A stretch of 23,199 nucleotides of DNA from Anaerolineales bacterium UBA6668. Lineage in GTDB: Bacteria; Chloroflexota; Anaerolineae; Anaerolineales; UBA6668. The DNA is taken from assembly GCA_002455215.1 (NCBI GenBank), contig DKKK01000012.1, positions 4,325 through 27,523 on the forward strand. Direction: 5' to 3'. The notes beneath the pieces were generated by a model that was not told the origin of the DNA, did not search any database, and worked only from the letters and a program-made list of their open reading frames with translations. Below, in pieces: positions 1 through 6,398 of the stretch. Positions within the stretch are counted from its first letter, which is position 1. Every line of letters begins with the position of its first letter. The position numbers were made by a program, and so were the translations under genes.

Positions 1-231
1 CCCAAATGCCCACGTCTCACCGAGCAAGCCCCAGCCAGTTTCTGGGTTATTTAGCCCAGCCAATGTGTAAAGGACAGTGTCAATATCTGGGCAAACGGTC
101 ATACCCAAGTGTTCAAAATCATCGCCGGTATTGACAATCACTGTTAACTCAGTGCCTAAAATTTGCTGAAGTCCGTGAGCCAACTTAGCTCCGCCTACAC
201 CACCAGCCAAAGCAAGAACCTTCATCGCCAT
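1..231 (-). CDS. cofD: CofD/FbiA, 2-phospho-L-lactate (or PEP) transferase, N-terminal part only
   Basis: The gene runs off the left edge; 77 N-terminal residues are visible. CofD-family enzymes transfer the phospho-lactate or phosphoenolpyruvate moiety from a GDP/GTP-activated precursor to the deazaflavin Fo, giving F420-0 or dehydro-F420-0, in the cytoplasm. Visible family motifs are the glycine-rich start LALAGGVGGAKLAHGL (residues 6-21), VNTGDDFEHLG (33-43), CPDIDTVLYTLAGLNN (47-62) and TGWG..GETW (65-74), all typical of the CofD Rossmann-like N-terminus. The ATG at 231 is chosen because GAGG lies 7 nt upstream; a second ATG follows two codons later. The start overlaps the stop of the upstream nitroreductase gene by 10 bp (222-231), so the two are probably translationally coupled. 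The active-site C-terminal half is outside the window, so completeness cannot be judged. Confidence 0.93.
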   Translation of the reverse strand, partial: MAMKVLALAGGVGGAKLAHGLQQILGTELTVIVNTGDDFEHLGMTVCPDIDTVLYTLAGLNNPETGWGLLGETWAFG

Positions 232-824
232 TGTGTTACCTCGTGCAATGCTTTACGAATAGCGGGCTTGCCCGCGCTGGCGGGAAACCCGATTGTAATG
301 AGCGCTTGTGCCCGCCAATCGCTCGGAAGTGTCAATGCCGCCTGCACAGTTTGCGGGCAAAAAAGCGGCGCACACATCCAGCAAGCGCCTAACCCAAGTG
401 CATGTGCCTGCAAAAGCAAGTTTTGTACTGCCATTGCACAACTTTGTACCGCCATCAGGTACTCATTTTCATTGCGGATGGCATCAGGGTAGGTATCCAT
501 CTCCGCCATGCTGACACACGCCAAAATTGCCAACGGGGCTTCAAGGATGCGAGCTTGTGACCGCTCAGCATCGGCTTGCACCACCGCGGGCGTCGCGCCA
601 TCTGCCAAACGGTCTATTTGCAATTGTTGTGCCATTGCCTGTGCAAGTTTGGCACGCTCCACCTTGTCGGTCAGTACAACAAAGCGCCACGGTTGGCGGT
701 TGTGAGCAGAAGGCGCCCATTGTGCGGCAGTCAGCAATTGCTCAACCATTTGCATGGGTACGGCTTCTGCGTGATAACGGCGAATGCTCCGCCGCGTTGA
801 AAGGATGTGATTTAGATTCGGCAC
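222..824 (-). CDS. Stand-alone FbiB-C-like nitroreductase, probable dehydro-F420-0 reductase
   Basis: A 200-residue FMN-dependent nitroreductase-fold protein. Residues 5-50 carry the usual N-terminal signature (ILSTRRSIRRY, then APSAHNRQPWRFVV). The stretch from YPDAIRNENEYLMAVQ (112-127) through LGLGACW (143-149) and LPSDW (166-170) to ITIGFPA (176-182) resembles, from memory, the C-terminal domain of mycobacterial FbiB, which reduces dehydro-F420-0. It overlaps cofD by 10 bp and lies in the F420 cluster, which supports that role; no alignment was run. The reading frame stays open to a TTG at 905, but the extra N-terminal part is intergenic-repeat sequence, so the GTG at 824 is preferred, although no Shine-Dalgarno site is visible. 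A perfect TATAAT lies 18 nt upstream of this GTG. A generic nitroreductase remains possible. Confidence 0.82.
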   Translation of the reverse strand: MPNLNHILSTRRSIRRYHAEAVPMQMVEQLLTAAQWAPSAHNRQPWRFVVLTDKVERAKLAQAMAQQLQIDRLADGATPAVVQADAERSQARILEAPLAILACVSMAEMDTYPDAIRNENEYLMAVQSCAMAVQNLLLQAHALGLGACWMCAPLFCPQTVQAALTLPSDWRAQALITIGFPASAGKPAIRKALHEVTQWR

Positions 825-930
825 AGTTGGTATGCGACACGGATTATATTCGGCAGGTGCGCCAAGTACTGAGTTGCGTTTTTTCCCTTCAGCATAAAAG
901 CACAATTCCCTTCGGTGTCAAATATGATAT
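815..930 (+). repeat. Intergenic repeat copy C1
   Basis: Diverged full-length copy of the window's repeat family in plus orientation. The first part (815-853) carries ATTCGGCAC and GACACGGATTATATTCGG arms. The stem-loop (about 874-905) pairs TTGCGTTTT with AAAAGCACAA, with one mismatch. The tail GGTGTCAAATAT follows at 914-925. On the minus strand it supplies a TATAAT hexamer (848-843) just upstream of the nitroreductase start. Confidence 0.6.
843..848 (-). promoter_or_regulatory. Possible -10 box donated by repeat C1
   Basis: Minus-strand TATAAT hexamer inside repeat copy C1, 18 nt from the GTG start of the nitroreductase gene. No convincing -35 is seen 16-18 nt upstream, so this is only a candidate internal promoter for the last part of the F420 cluster. 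Confidence 0.25.
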
Positions 931-981
931 TGCGGTTTTGGGTAATTGCCTGCCATTATTGAATAGTCCCCGACTACAATG

Positions 982-1030
982 TGTGCTGGTGACGCTCCCT
1001 TTTTGCGAGCAAGAGATTGTCACCAGCACA
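982..1030. repeat. Perfect 12-bp inverted repeat in the PPOX-nitroreductase gap
   Basis: TGTGCTGGTGAC (982-993) and its exact reverse complement GTCACCAGCACA (1019-1030) are separated by 25 nt. The hairpin would form in the transcript between the PPOX gene and the nitroreductase gene. There is no adjacent T-run on the minus strand, so it is not a typical intrinsic terminator. It could stabilise or attenuate the mRNA or be a protein-binding site. Confidence 0.6.
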
Positions 1031-1092
1031 GCGAATAGGTGGTTTTATATTTTTTTTAGGGAAAAACAGACAATTTTCATATGAGACGAAAT
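1031..1092 (+). repeat. Degenerate intergenic repeat copy C2
   Basis: Weak match to the repeat family in plus orientation: GCGAATA, a T-rich left stem, TTTAGGGAAAAAC in the loop and right arm, then an ACAATTTTCATATGAGACGAAAT tail region that lines up with the tail of copy C7. The stem no longer pairs well. It abuts the 12-bp inverted repeat at 982-1030. Confidence 0.4.
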
Positions 1093-1106
1093 TGCAAGCC
1101 TTAGCC

Positions 1107-1502
1107 TTAGGGCATACTTTGCACCTTTTCGGGCAAGACACGGAAAATCACCCGTGTTTCCCCGGCAATGCGCGGATATTCTGCTTTGCCACGATATTTG
1201 CCCGCCAATTGGCAAATATGTTCATAGCCGCCTTCTTCTGTGCGCCCAACTACCGGTCCGCGGATTTGCAGGTAGCGGTAAGGGTTGTGGGGGTCTTGAA
1301 TCACACAAGATACATACGGGCGTGCCAGCATATTTTGGTCTTTGATACGTCCAGCGGCAGTATTGATAAGGATGTGAGTGCCATCCCAGCTAAACCAGAC
1401 TGGTGTTACTTGTGGTTTGCCATCCGGCATACTGGTTGCAAGGTACATAAAAGCAGGGACTGCATCGGAGAGTAAGTCTAAAAAGGAGGTTGGAATAGTC
1501 AT
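1107..1502 (-). CDS. PPOX-class F420-dependent oxidoreductase (Rv1155-like)
   Basis: A 131-residue split-barrel flavin/deazaflavin-binding protein. The order of motifs fits the PPOX F420-dependent family (Rv1155 type): LATSMPDGKPQVTPVWFSWDG (21-41), ILINTAAGRIKDQNML (44-59), VSCVIQDPHNPYRYLQIRG (64-82) and a C-terminal VIFRVLPEKV (118-127). The INT..GR.K.N segment is the cofactor phosphate-binding region in this family. Members use F420H2 to reduce varied substrates; the substrate here cannot be read from sequence. ATG at 1502 is preferred. The frame extends to a GTG at 1535, but those extra codons are part of repeat copy C3. The gene is in line with cofE upstream (101-nt gap) and the FbiB-C-like gene downstream, so it is a plausible consumer of the cofactor made by its neighbours. 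Confidence 0.88.
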   Translation of the reverse strand: MTIPTSFLDLLSDAVPAFMYLATSMPDGKPQVTPVWFSWDGTHILINTAAGRIKDQNMLARPYVSCVIQDPHNPYRYLQIRGPVVGRTEEGGYEHICQLAGKYRGKAEYPRIAGETRVIFRVLPEKVQSMP

Positions 1503-1526
1503 GAGTTTTTTTGATGTTTGATTTAT

Positions 1527-1590
1527 TTTCGGCACGGCACATTCCTTTTTTGTTTAAGGAAACATGCAGTTTTCAGACGTGCCGAATATG
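1527..1590 (+). repeat. Intergenic repeat copy C3, inside the F420 cluster
   Basis: Short copy in plus orientation between cofE and the PPOX gene. Outer arms CGGCAC (1530-1535) and GTGCCG (1579-1584) are inverted; an inner stem TTCCTT (1542-1547) pairs with AAGGAA (1556-1561). The tail GACGTGCCGAATAT (1576-1589) closely matches the tail of copy C7. It would sit in the intercistronic mRNA. Confidence 0.6.
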
Positions 1591-1602
1591 GGCGTATTGT
1601 CT

Positions 1603-2397
1603 TCAACGAAACATATCTTGTTCTTTGGGACGAATCAATTCTTGAACGCTGGAATGGCGGGGGGCGAAATCAACACCGCGAATGTGAATAACCGGTAGCC
1701 CTTCATTGGCTTGCCCCATGAGAAAGGAAGCGGCGGCGGCGAGTTCGTCTGCCATGCCAACTTGGGTAATTTGCAACAACCGCCCGAACAAATCTGGCGT
1801 GCCGCGCTTGTCTAACAATGCAGGAACACCAGCCACACCAATTGCCACCCCCACTGTGCCATTTCGCCATGCCCGTCCGTGGCTATCATTCATGATGATA
1901 CCTACCGTTGCGCCTGTGCGCCGCAGGATTTCCGTTTGCATGGCGGCACAGGAAGCGTCTGGATTTGCAGGGAGCAAAAGCACTTGCTCATCAGGGGCAT
2001 CGCCAACATTGCTGGCGTCAATGCCGGCATTGGCAGAGACAAACCCCAAGCGGTGAGCAACCACCATCACGCCCAACCGCCAGCGCACCACTTCCACCGA
2101 TTCTGCAAGAATCAGTTCCACCACGCGGGGGTCTTTTCCTGTTTTCTGCGCCCACTCATTTGCCAGTGGGCTGGGTATCACTGCGGATAGGGTGACAAAT
2201 CGATTTTCTACTTTGGAGAATGCTTTTTGTGCAATGGCTAGGATATCGCCATCTTGCATGTGTAAGTTAGCAGTCTCCATCGCTTGTAAAATAATACCCG
2301 TAAGGTCGTCTCCCGGAGCCAGTAAAGGCAATCCGGCGAGTGCAGTTAAAATGAGTTGATTCAATTTGGAAATTCTCGGTTGATAGAATTGAGCCAT
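1603..2397 (-). CDS. cofE: CofE, F420-0:L-glutamate ligase
   Basis: A 264-residue enzyme that adds glutamates to F420-0 (GTP- and divalent-metal-dependent in studied members). Family motifs are clear: GDDLTGII (29-36), AQKAFSKVENR (56-66), GKDPRVVELILAES (87-100), VRWRLGVMVVAHRLGFVSAN (104-123), AGIDASNVG (124-132) and MNDSHGRAWRNGTVGVAIG (169-187), which corresponds to the SDTFGRPWRxG motif of the family. The length fits single-domain CofE; unlike mycobacterial FbiB there is no fused nitroreductase domain, and such a domain is instead encoded separately at 222-824. The ATG at 2397 overlaps the upstream ydcF-like gene by 37 bp. An in-frame TTG at 2364, overlapping that stop by 4 bp, fits the family's usual N-terminus and is an alternative start. 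Confidence 0.94.
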   Translation of the reverse strand: MAQFYQPRISKLNQLILTALAGLPLLAPGDDLTGIILQAMETANLHMQDGDILAIAQKAFSKVENRFVTLSAVIPSPLANEWAQKTGKDPRVVELILAESVEVVRWRLGVMVVAHRLGFVSANAGIDASNVGDAPDEQVLLLPANPDASCAAMQTEILRRTGATVGIIMNDSHGRAWRNGTVGVAIGVAGVPALLDKRGTPDLFGRLLQITQVGMADELAAAASFLMGQANEGLPVIHIRGVDFAPRHSSVQELIRPKEQDMFR

Positions 2398-3083
2398 GCT
2401 CGCAAGTCTTTTTCTTTCAGGCGGTTTGGGTTAATGGATTTTTCGGTCAGCCACGCCTGCGCAGGTTTCGCACGTAACACGGTTAAAATGCGATTGCGGT
2501 CTTGTAGTTGCGCCAATGGGGGAATCCAGTATGTAGGCAAACGCAATACCCCCCGCATTGCGCGGCTTTCGTTCTCTTGCAAAGTTGTATGTTGCTGGGC
2601 AAATGCCTGACTTAGCCACATACGGTGACGGGGTGAGCGGTTCGCAACAACATCTTGGGCAGTGACAAAATCGCCAGCAATCCCAAACCATTCTGCCAAT
2701 AGTTGTACCCGCTCCAGATGATGCGCTAGGCAAAGGTAGAGTATGCGCAATTGGTAGGGGTGTTTATCTAACCAGTTGGCAAGGAAGATAAAGTTGTCTA
2801 GGGTATCGGTCGGTTGCTCATGCAAGATGCAGACATCCTTGGGCAGGTGAAACCGCCGTTGGACATACTGCGCCATCACTTGAGCTTCGCTAGGCAACGC
2901 ACTGCCACCGGTTGCGCCGCCACTAAACAGCAGGCTATGACTTTTGGCTTGCTGAAAGAGCATACCCGCCGCTAGTGCATTTAGTTTCGCAGGCAAATTG
3001 AGCCGAGCGCGAGTAGCCTGACCCTGTAAAACCGGACCGTAGCCAAAAACAAATATCAAATCGTAAGGTTTATGCTTTGCCAT
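2361..3083 (-). CDS. YdcF-like (DUF218) protein
   Basis: A 240-residue protein of the YdcF/SanA (DUF218) superfamily. Visible family elements are a hydrophobic first strand (DLIFVFGYG, 8-16), LLFSGG (51-56), SEAQVM (65-70), and ILHEQPTDTLDN (86-97), which matches the E..S.NT.EN-type signature in relaxed form. No membrane segment is visible, so a cytoplasmic location is expected; many relatives are membrane anchored. The biochemical role of the family is poorly defined (S-adenosylmethionine binding was reported for E. coli YdcF; SanA-like members affect envelope permeability). Its stop overlaps cofE by 37 bp, so it is probably the first gene of the F420 cluster, but a role in F420 metabolism is only inferred from position. 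The start is ATG at 3083 with only a weak purine-rich site upstream. Confidence 0.78.
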   Translation of the reverse strand: MAKHKPYDLIFVFGYGPVLQGQATRARLNLPAKLNALAAGMLFQQAKSHSLLFSGGATGGSALPSEAQVMAQYVQRRFHLPKDVCILHEQPTDTLDNFIFLANWLDKHPYQLRILYLCLAHHLERVQLLAEWFGIAGDFVTAQDVVANRSPRHRMWLSQAFAQQHTTLQENESRAMRGVLRLPTYWIPPLAQLQDRNRILTVLRAKPAQAWLTEKSINPNRLKEKDLRAWLNSINREFPN

Positions 3084-3112
3084 TTCTAATCTTGCCTACT
3101 ACAGGCATTTGA

Positions 3113-3150
3113 TAATTCACTGTATAATTCTACTCTATCACAGTGAATTA
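3113..3150. promoter_or_regulatory. Perfect 11-bp inverted repeat flanking a TATAAT, candidate operator/promoter
   Basis: TAATTCACTGT (3113-3123) and ACAGTGAATTA (3140-3150) are exact inverted copies with a 16-nt spacer. A plus-strand TATAAT (3123-3128) begins at the left arm and lies in the spacer, about 40 nt before the plus-strand TTG start at 3168. No good -35 is seen. The site is in the divergent gap between the ydcF-like gene and the glycosidase gene and could control either or both. Confidence 0.5.
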
Positions 3151-3167
3151 ACTAAGGATTTCACCAC

Positions 3168-5102
3168 TTGTTAAATAAAATTACAAAAGAGTACAAACTT
3201 CTGATGAAAAGACCCTGGCTCATTTTCACTTTTCTGCTTTGTTCTTTCTTTCTGACTGGCAACCTAACTGCACAAAGCGGTTTGCCATGGGGAGTAGATT
3301 ATCGTTTCGGCGCGATTCAGTCTTACGAAGCGCCAGATTTGGCAAATGCCAGCAATGTCGCATGGGACCGCTTGGTCATCCGCTGGCATTTGTACCAGCC
3401 CGACGGACCTGACAATTGGTACGTACCGGATAGCGACCGCGATTGGGTTGCCACGGCAGTAGAGCAGGGACGGGAAATGACTGCCATTCTCATGGCTACA
3501 CCCGGTTGGGCAACAGACGGCTACCATTTGATTGGTTTGCCACGCGGGTTGGACTTACCCATTGAAGACCCCAACAATACTTGGGCGCAGTTTGTCCGCA
3601 AAATTGTACAACAATATCGCGGACAGATTCGCCACTGGATTATCTGGAACGAACCCGATATTGACCGTCATCACCCCGGGGTGCAGTTTGAAGGAGAAGT
3701 GGAAGATTATTATCAACTGCTAAAGGTGGCTTATTGGGTTGCTAAACAGGAAGACCCCAACGCCGTGATTCACTTGGCAGGGCTAACCTACTGGCATGAT
3801 TCTGAAGCAGGTCGCCCGCAATTTTTGCAACGACTGGTCAAGTTGATGCAAAAAGACCCAACTGCCCCCGCGCATAATTTCTACTTTGATGTAGCCACTG
3901 CCCACATTTACTTCAACTCCGAGTCGGTTTTTAATATTCTCATTGCATTTCGCCAAATTCTTTCCAGTGCAGGGCTTTCTCACCCCATCTGGCTCAACGA
4001 AACGAATGCCCCGCCGGTAGATGATATTCAATCATTGTGGGTAGGGGCGCAATTTCCGGTGCGGCTGGACCAACAGCCGGCTTTTATCATCCAAGCTCAT
4101 GCACTGGCTATGACGGCGGGCGCACAACGCATTGCCGTGTACCGGCTGTACGAACTCGGTGGGCAAAACTCGGATGGCGTGCATTATGGCTTGTTTCGCG
4201 GCGACCGCACCCCGCGCCCGGCAGTCGGCGCTTACAATGTCGTCACCCACTATTTTGCCCACGCCCAAAAAGTTACCGCGCTCAGCAAGGGCAATTATCA
4301 TTACATTCGAATGGAGCGCCCAATGGGAGTGACTCACGTGGCTTGGGCACGCGTCAATCAACCTGCCCAAGTGGTGATTCCCGCAACTGCCGGCACTGTC
4401 ATGGCACTGCTATTTGACCAGTATGGGCAATCTACTCCGATTGCGCCGATTAATGGCAAGTATTCACTCAATTTACCCGCGGCAATTTGCATCGGAGCAG
4501 GTGGAACGTGTATGATAGGCGGCGCACCTGCCATCTTGGTTGAGCTCAATGTCGAAATCCCGTTGCCCAATATTGCCGTACCCATGCCAGAGTATTATGT
4601 ACCCTATATCGGGGGCGATACAGGCTATGTGGAGAATATCAACGGAAGCCAGACTACGATTACTCCGGCAAGCACGCTAACAAACAACGCGACTCCGCTC
4701 CCCACCTATACCCCAAATGCCGTAGCGGTTGGCACTTACACCATTCAAGCGGGTGACAATTTATACCGTGTGGCAGTACAGCATGGCACAACTGTGGATG
4801 CGCTGATGAAATTCAACAAATTAACCAGTACCATTGTTTATGTCGGGCAGGTGCTATTCATACCGCCAGGTGCGAGTGTACCACCCGCACAAAGTACGCC
4901 AAGCGCAACTGTCTCGGCAACTGCCGTGCCGACTGAAACGAGTGGACTTTCGACTTCAGGAAAAACCTACACAGTGGTAGCAGGAGACACGCTGTACAAT
5001 ATCGCATTGCGACATCAAACTACTGTTGCCGCCTTACGTACAGCTAACAACATTGAAGGTAGTCTCATCTATGTGGGGCAAGTCCTGAAAATCCCCAAAT
5101 AA
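3168..5102 (+). CDS. Secreted clan-A-like glycoside hydrolase with two C-terminal LysM domains
   Basis: A 644-residue exported protein. Residues about 14-36 (KRPWLIFTFLLCSFFLTGNL, then TAQS) form a signal peptide. Residues about 38-380 look like a TIM-barrel glycoside hydrolase of clan A: HWIIWNEPD carries the expected acid/base Glu162 in an N-E-P motif, and IWLNETNAPP carries a candidate nucleophile Glu278. A linker rich in Thr, Pro and Ala follows. LysM 1 is about 523-566 and LysM 2 is 600-644, both with the YTxxxGDxLYxxA and YVGQVLxIP pattern. LysM suggests binding to peptidoglycan or another N-acetylglucosamine polymer. The exact GH family (for example GH39- or GH5-like) and substrate are not decided. 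The TTG start at 3168 is supported by TAAGGA 9 nt upstream. It ends 27 bp before the convergent CarH-like gene, with no terminator hairpin seen between them. Confidence 0.85.
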   Translation: MLNKITKEYKLLMKRPWLIFTFLLCSFFLTGNLTAQSGLPWGVDYRFGAIQSYEAPDLANASNVAWDRLVIRWHLYQPDGPDNWYVPDSDRDWVATAVEQGREMTAILMATPGWATDGYHLIGLPRGLDLPIEDPNNTWAQFVRKIVQQYRGQIRHWIIWNEPDIDRHHPGVQFEGEVEDYYQLLKVAYWVAKQEDPNAVIHLAGLTYWHDSEAGRPQFLQRLVKLMQKDPTAPAHNFYFDVATAHIYFNSESVFNILIAFRQILSSAGLSHPIWLNETNAPPVDDIQSLWVGAQFPVRLDQQPAFIIQAHALAMTAGAQRIAVYRLYELGGQNSDGVHYGLFRGDRTPRPAVGAYNVVTHYFAHAQKVTALSKGNYHYIRMERPMGVTHVAWARVNQPAQVVIPATAGTVMALLFDQYGQSTPIAPINGKYSLNLPAAICIGAGGTCMIGGAPAILVELNVEIPLPNIAVPMPEYYVPYIGGDTGYVENINGSQTTITPASTLTNNATPLPTYTPNAVAVGTYTIQAGDNLYRVAVQHGTTVDALMKFNKLTSTIVYVGQVLFIPPGASVPPAQSTPSATVSATAVPTETSGLSTSGKTYTVVAGDTLYNIALRHQTTVAALRTANNIEGSLIYVGQVLKIPK

Positions 5103-5129
5103 CCTTGTATATAAAGTTGGTTTGGGCAG

Positions 5130-6398
5130 TTATTCAGCCTGAAAAAATATGAGAAGCGTGTGCGAAGAAAATCCTAGCTGTTGGGAAAGAGCAGATTGAA
5201 AATGCGTATGGTAGGTTTGCCAATCGCATTGTGGCACGCCATGATTTTTTACGAGTTGTTCTATCCAATGAATTTCGGCAGGGAGCGCTTCCAATACATC
5301 TAGCGCCAAAACTGCGTCAATATTTTGACACAGCATGAGCGAGATTTGACGCCAAAAGCGCGGATCGCGATTCAGTGGCTCACAGGAAACGGTCTGTTGA
5401 ATGATAGCTTCTTGCGCTAGGCGAAATTGGGTACGCAAGTTTTGCATTGCAACGGATGGGGCGCTTGTCTTGGGCTGACGATTCTGTCCAACCAAAATTG
5501 CCCGTATATTTTGCACAGCAAATTTTAATTCATCGCCTAAGTAAAAGCCCGTAATGCGATTGGCTAGTTCTGGCAAATACACAAATGCTCCCCCGCCAAA
5601 AGCCACCGAAAACCCCAAATCAGAGACGTAATGGGCGAGTTCTTGTAGCCCCACAACCGCACTTAGACGTTGTGCCCCCAGTATGAAGAGATTTGGCTGT
5701 AAAGATTGCAAAGAATCTGCAAGTTGTGAGAGTGGAACTTGTGCGCCCCAATAAATGGCTGTGTAACCTGCTCGCCGCAAAAGCAACGTCAACACCTGCA
5801 AGCCAAATACGTGACTCTCATCAGGTGGGCAACCTAGCAAAATTTTTTCTGACAAGATAGGGGGTGGGCAAGATGCAAGCAAAACATCCACCCGTCTTGT
5901 GGCTAGTGCAGTGGTAAAGTGTTCTTGTTGGGCAGTAATTTTTCCGCTGTACCACGCATTCCCCAATTGAGAAACGCCTTGTTGCAAAATTTCCAAACAC
6001 ACCTGCTCTACAGAAAACATGGCAAAGGCTTGGTTCAGCACATCTTCTGCGCCACGCTCGTTGAAATTCAGGCAACATCTTAACCACTCTTGCCTAAAAC
6101 CTGATAAATCATTGCGAGACTGAAGCGTGGGGGCAGGCAAAACTTGGCTGGCTGTTTCCTGCAAGTTTTTGAGCAAATTGACTGCCGCACTGATGCTCAT
6201 GCCTTGCGCTAGCTGTTCCACCAGCCACTGTAGGGTTTCAATATCTGCCCGGCTATACAAGCGATGTCCGCCTTCGGTGCGTTGGGGAGTCGGGATGCCA
6301 TAGCGTCTTTCCCAGGCGCGAATCGTATCTGCTTTGAGTCCAGTCTCGCTGAGTACTGCCTTTAGATTGTAGCTTGGGGTGTTCTTGGGTAAAGCCAT
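5130..6398 (-). CDS. carH: CarH-like MerR/B12-binding transcriptional regulator (probable photoreceptor) with extra C-terminal domain
   Basis: A 422-residue regulator. Residues 8-77 are a MerR-type winged helix (TIRAWERRYGIPTPQRTEGGHRLYS). Residues about 100-175 form the helical cap with W149-x9-E159-H160, the diagnostic Wx9EH signature of CarH adenosylcobalamin photoreceptors. Residues about 185-305 are a Rossmann-like B12 domain with E194-S-H196-x-x-G199, where His196 would be the lower cobalt ligand. Known CarH proteins are dark-stable tetramers that repress carotenoid or photolyase genes and fall apart in light. About 115 residues after the B12 domain (310-422) go beyond the usual length of about 290 and match nothing I recognise. 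The neighbours are not carotenoid genes, so the regulon is unknown. The ATG at 6398 has no strong Shine-Dalgarno site. Confidence 0.85.
   Translation of the reverse strand: MALPKNTPSYNLKAVLSETGLKADTIRAWERRYGIPTPQRTEGGHRLYSRADIETLQWLVEQLAQGMSISAAVNLLKNLQETASQVLPAPTLQSRNDLSGFRQEWLRCCLNFNERGAEDVLNQAFAMFSVEQVCLEILQQGVSQLGNAWYSGKITAQQEHFTTALATRRVDVLLASCPPPILSEKILLGCPPDESHVFGLQVLTLLLRRAGYTAIYWGAQVPLSQLADSLQSLQPNLFILGAQRLSAVVGLQELAHYVSDLGFSVAFGGGAFVYLPELANRITGFYLGDELKFAVQNIRAILVGQNRQPKTSAPSVAMQNLRTQFRLAQEAIIQQTVSCEPLNRDPRFWRQISLMLCQNIDAVLALDVLEALPAEIHWIEQLVKNHGVPQCDWQTYHTHFQSALSQQLGFSSHTLLIFFQAE

Noticed and set aside
527..1475. Plus-strand open frames over the nitroreductase/PPOX region (527-1084 and 1017-1475)
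   Set aside because: They lie opposite well-supported minus-strand genes and repeat DNA, have no recognisable product and no ribosome-binding site.
5103..5129. Terminator between the glycosidase and the carH-like gene
   Set aside because: The 27-bp gap shows no hairpin; any terminator must lie within a coding end.
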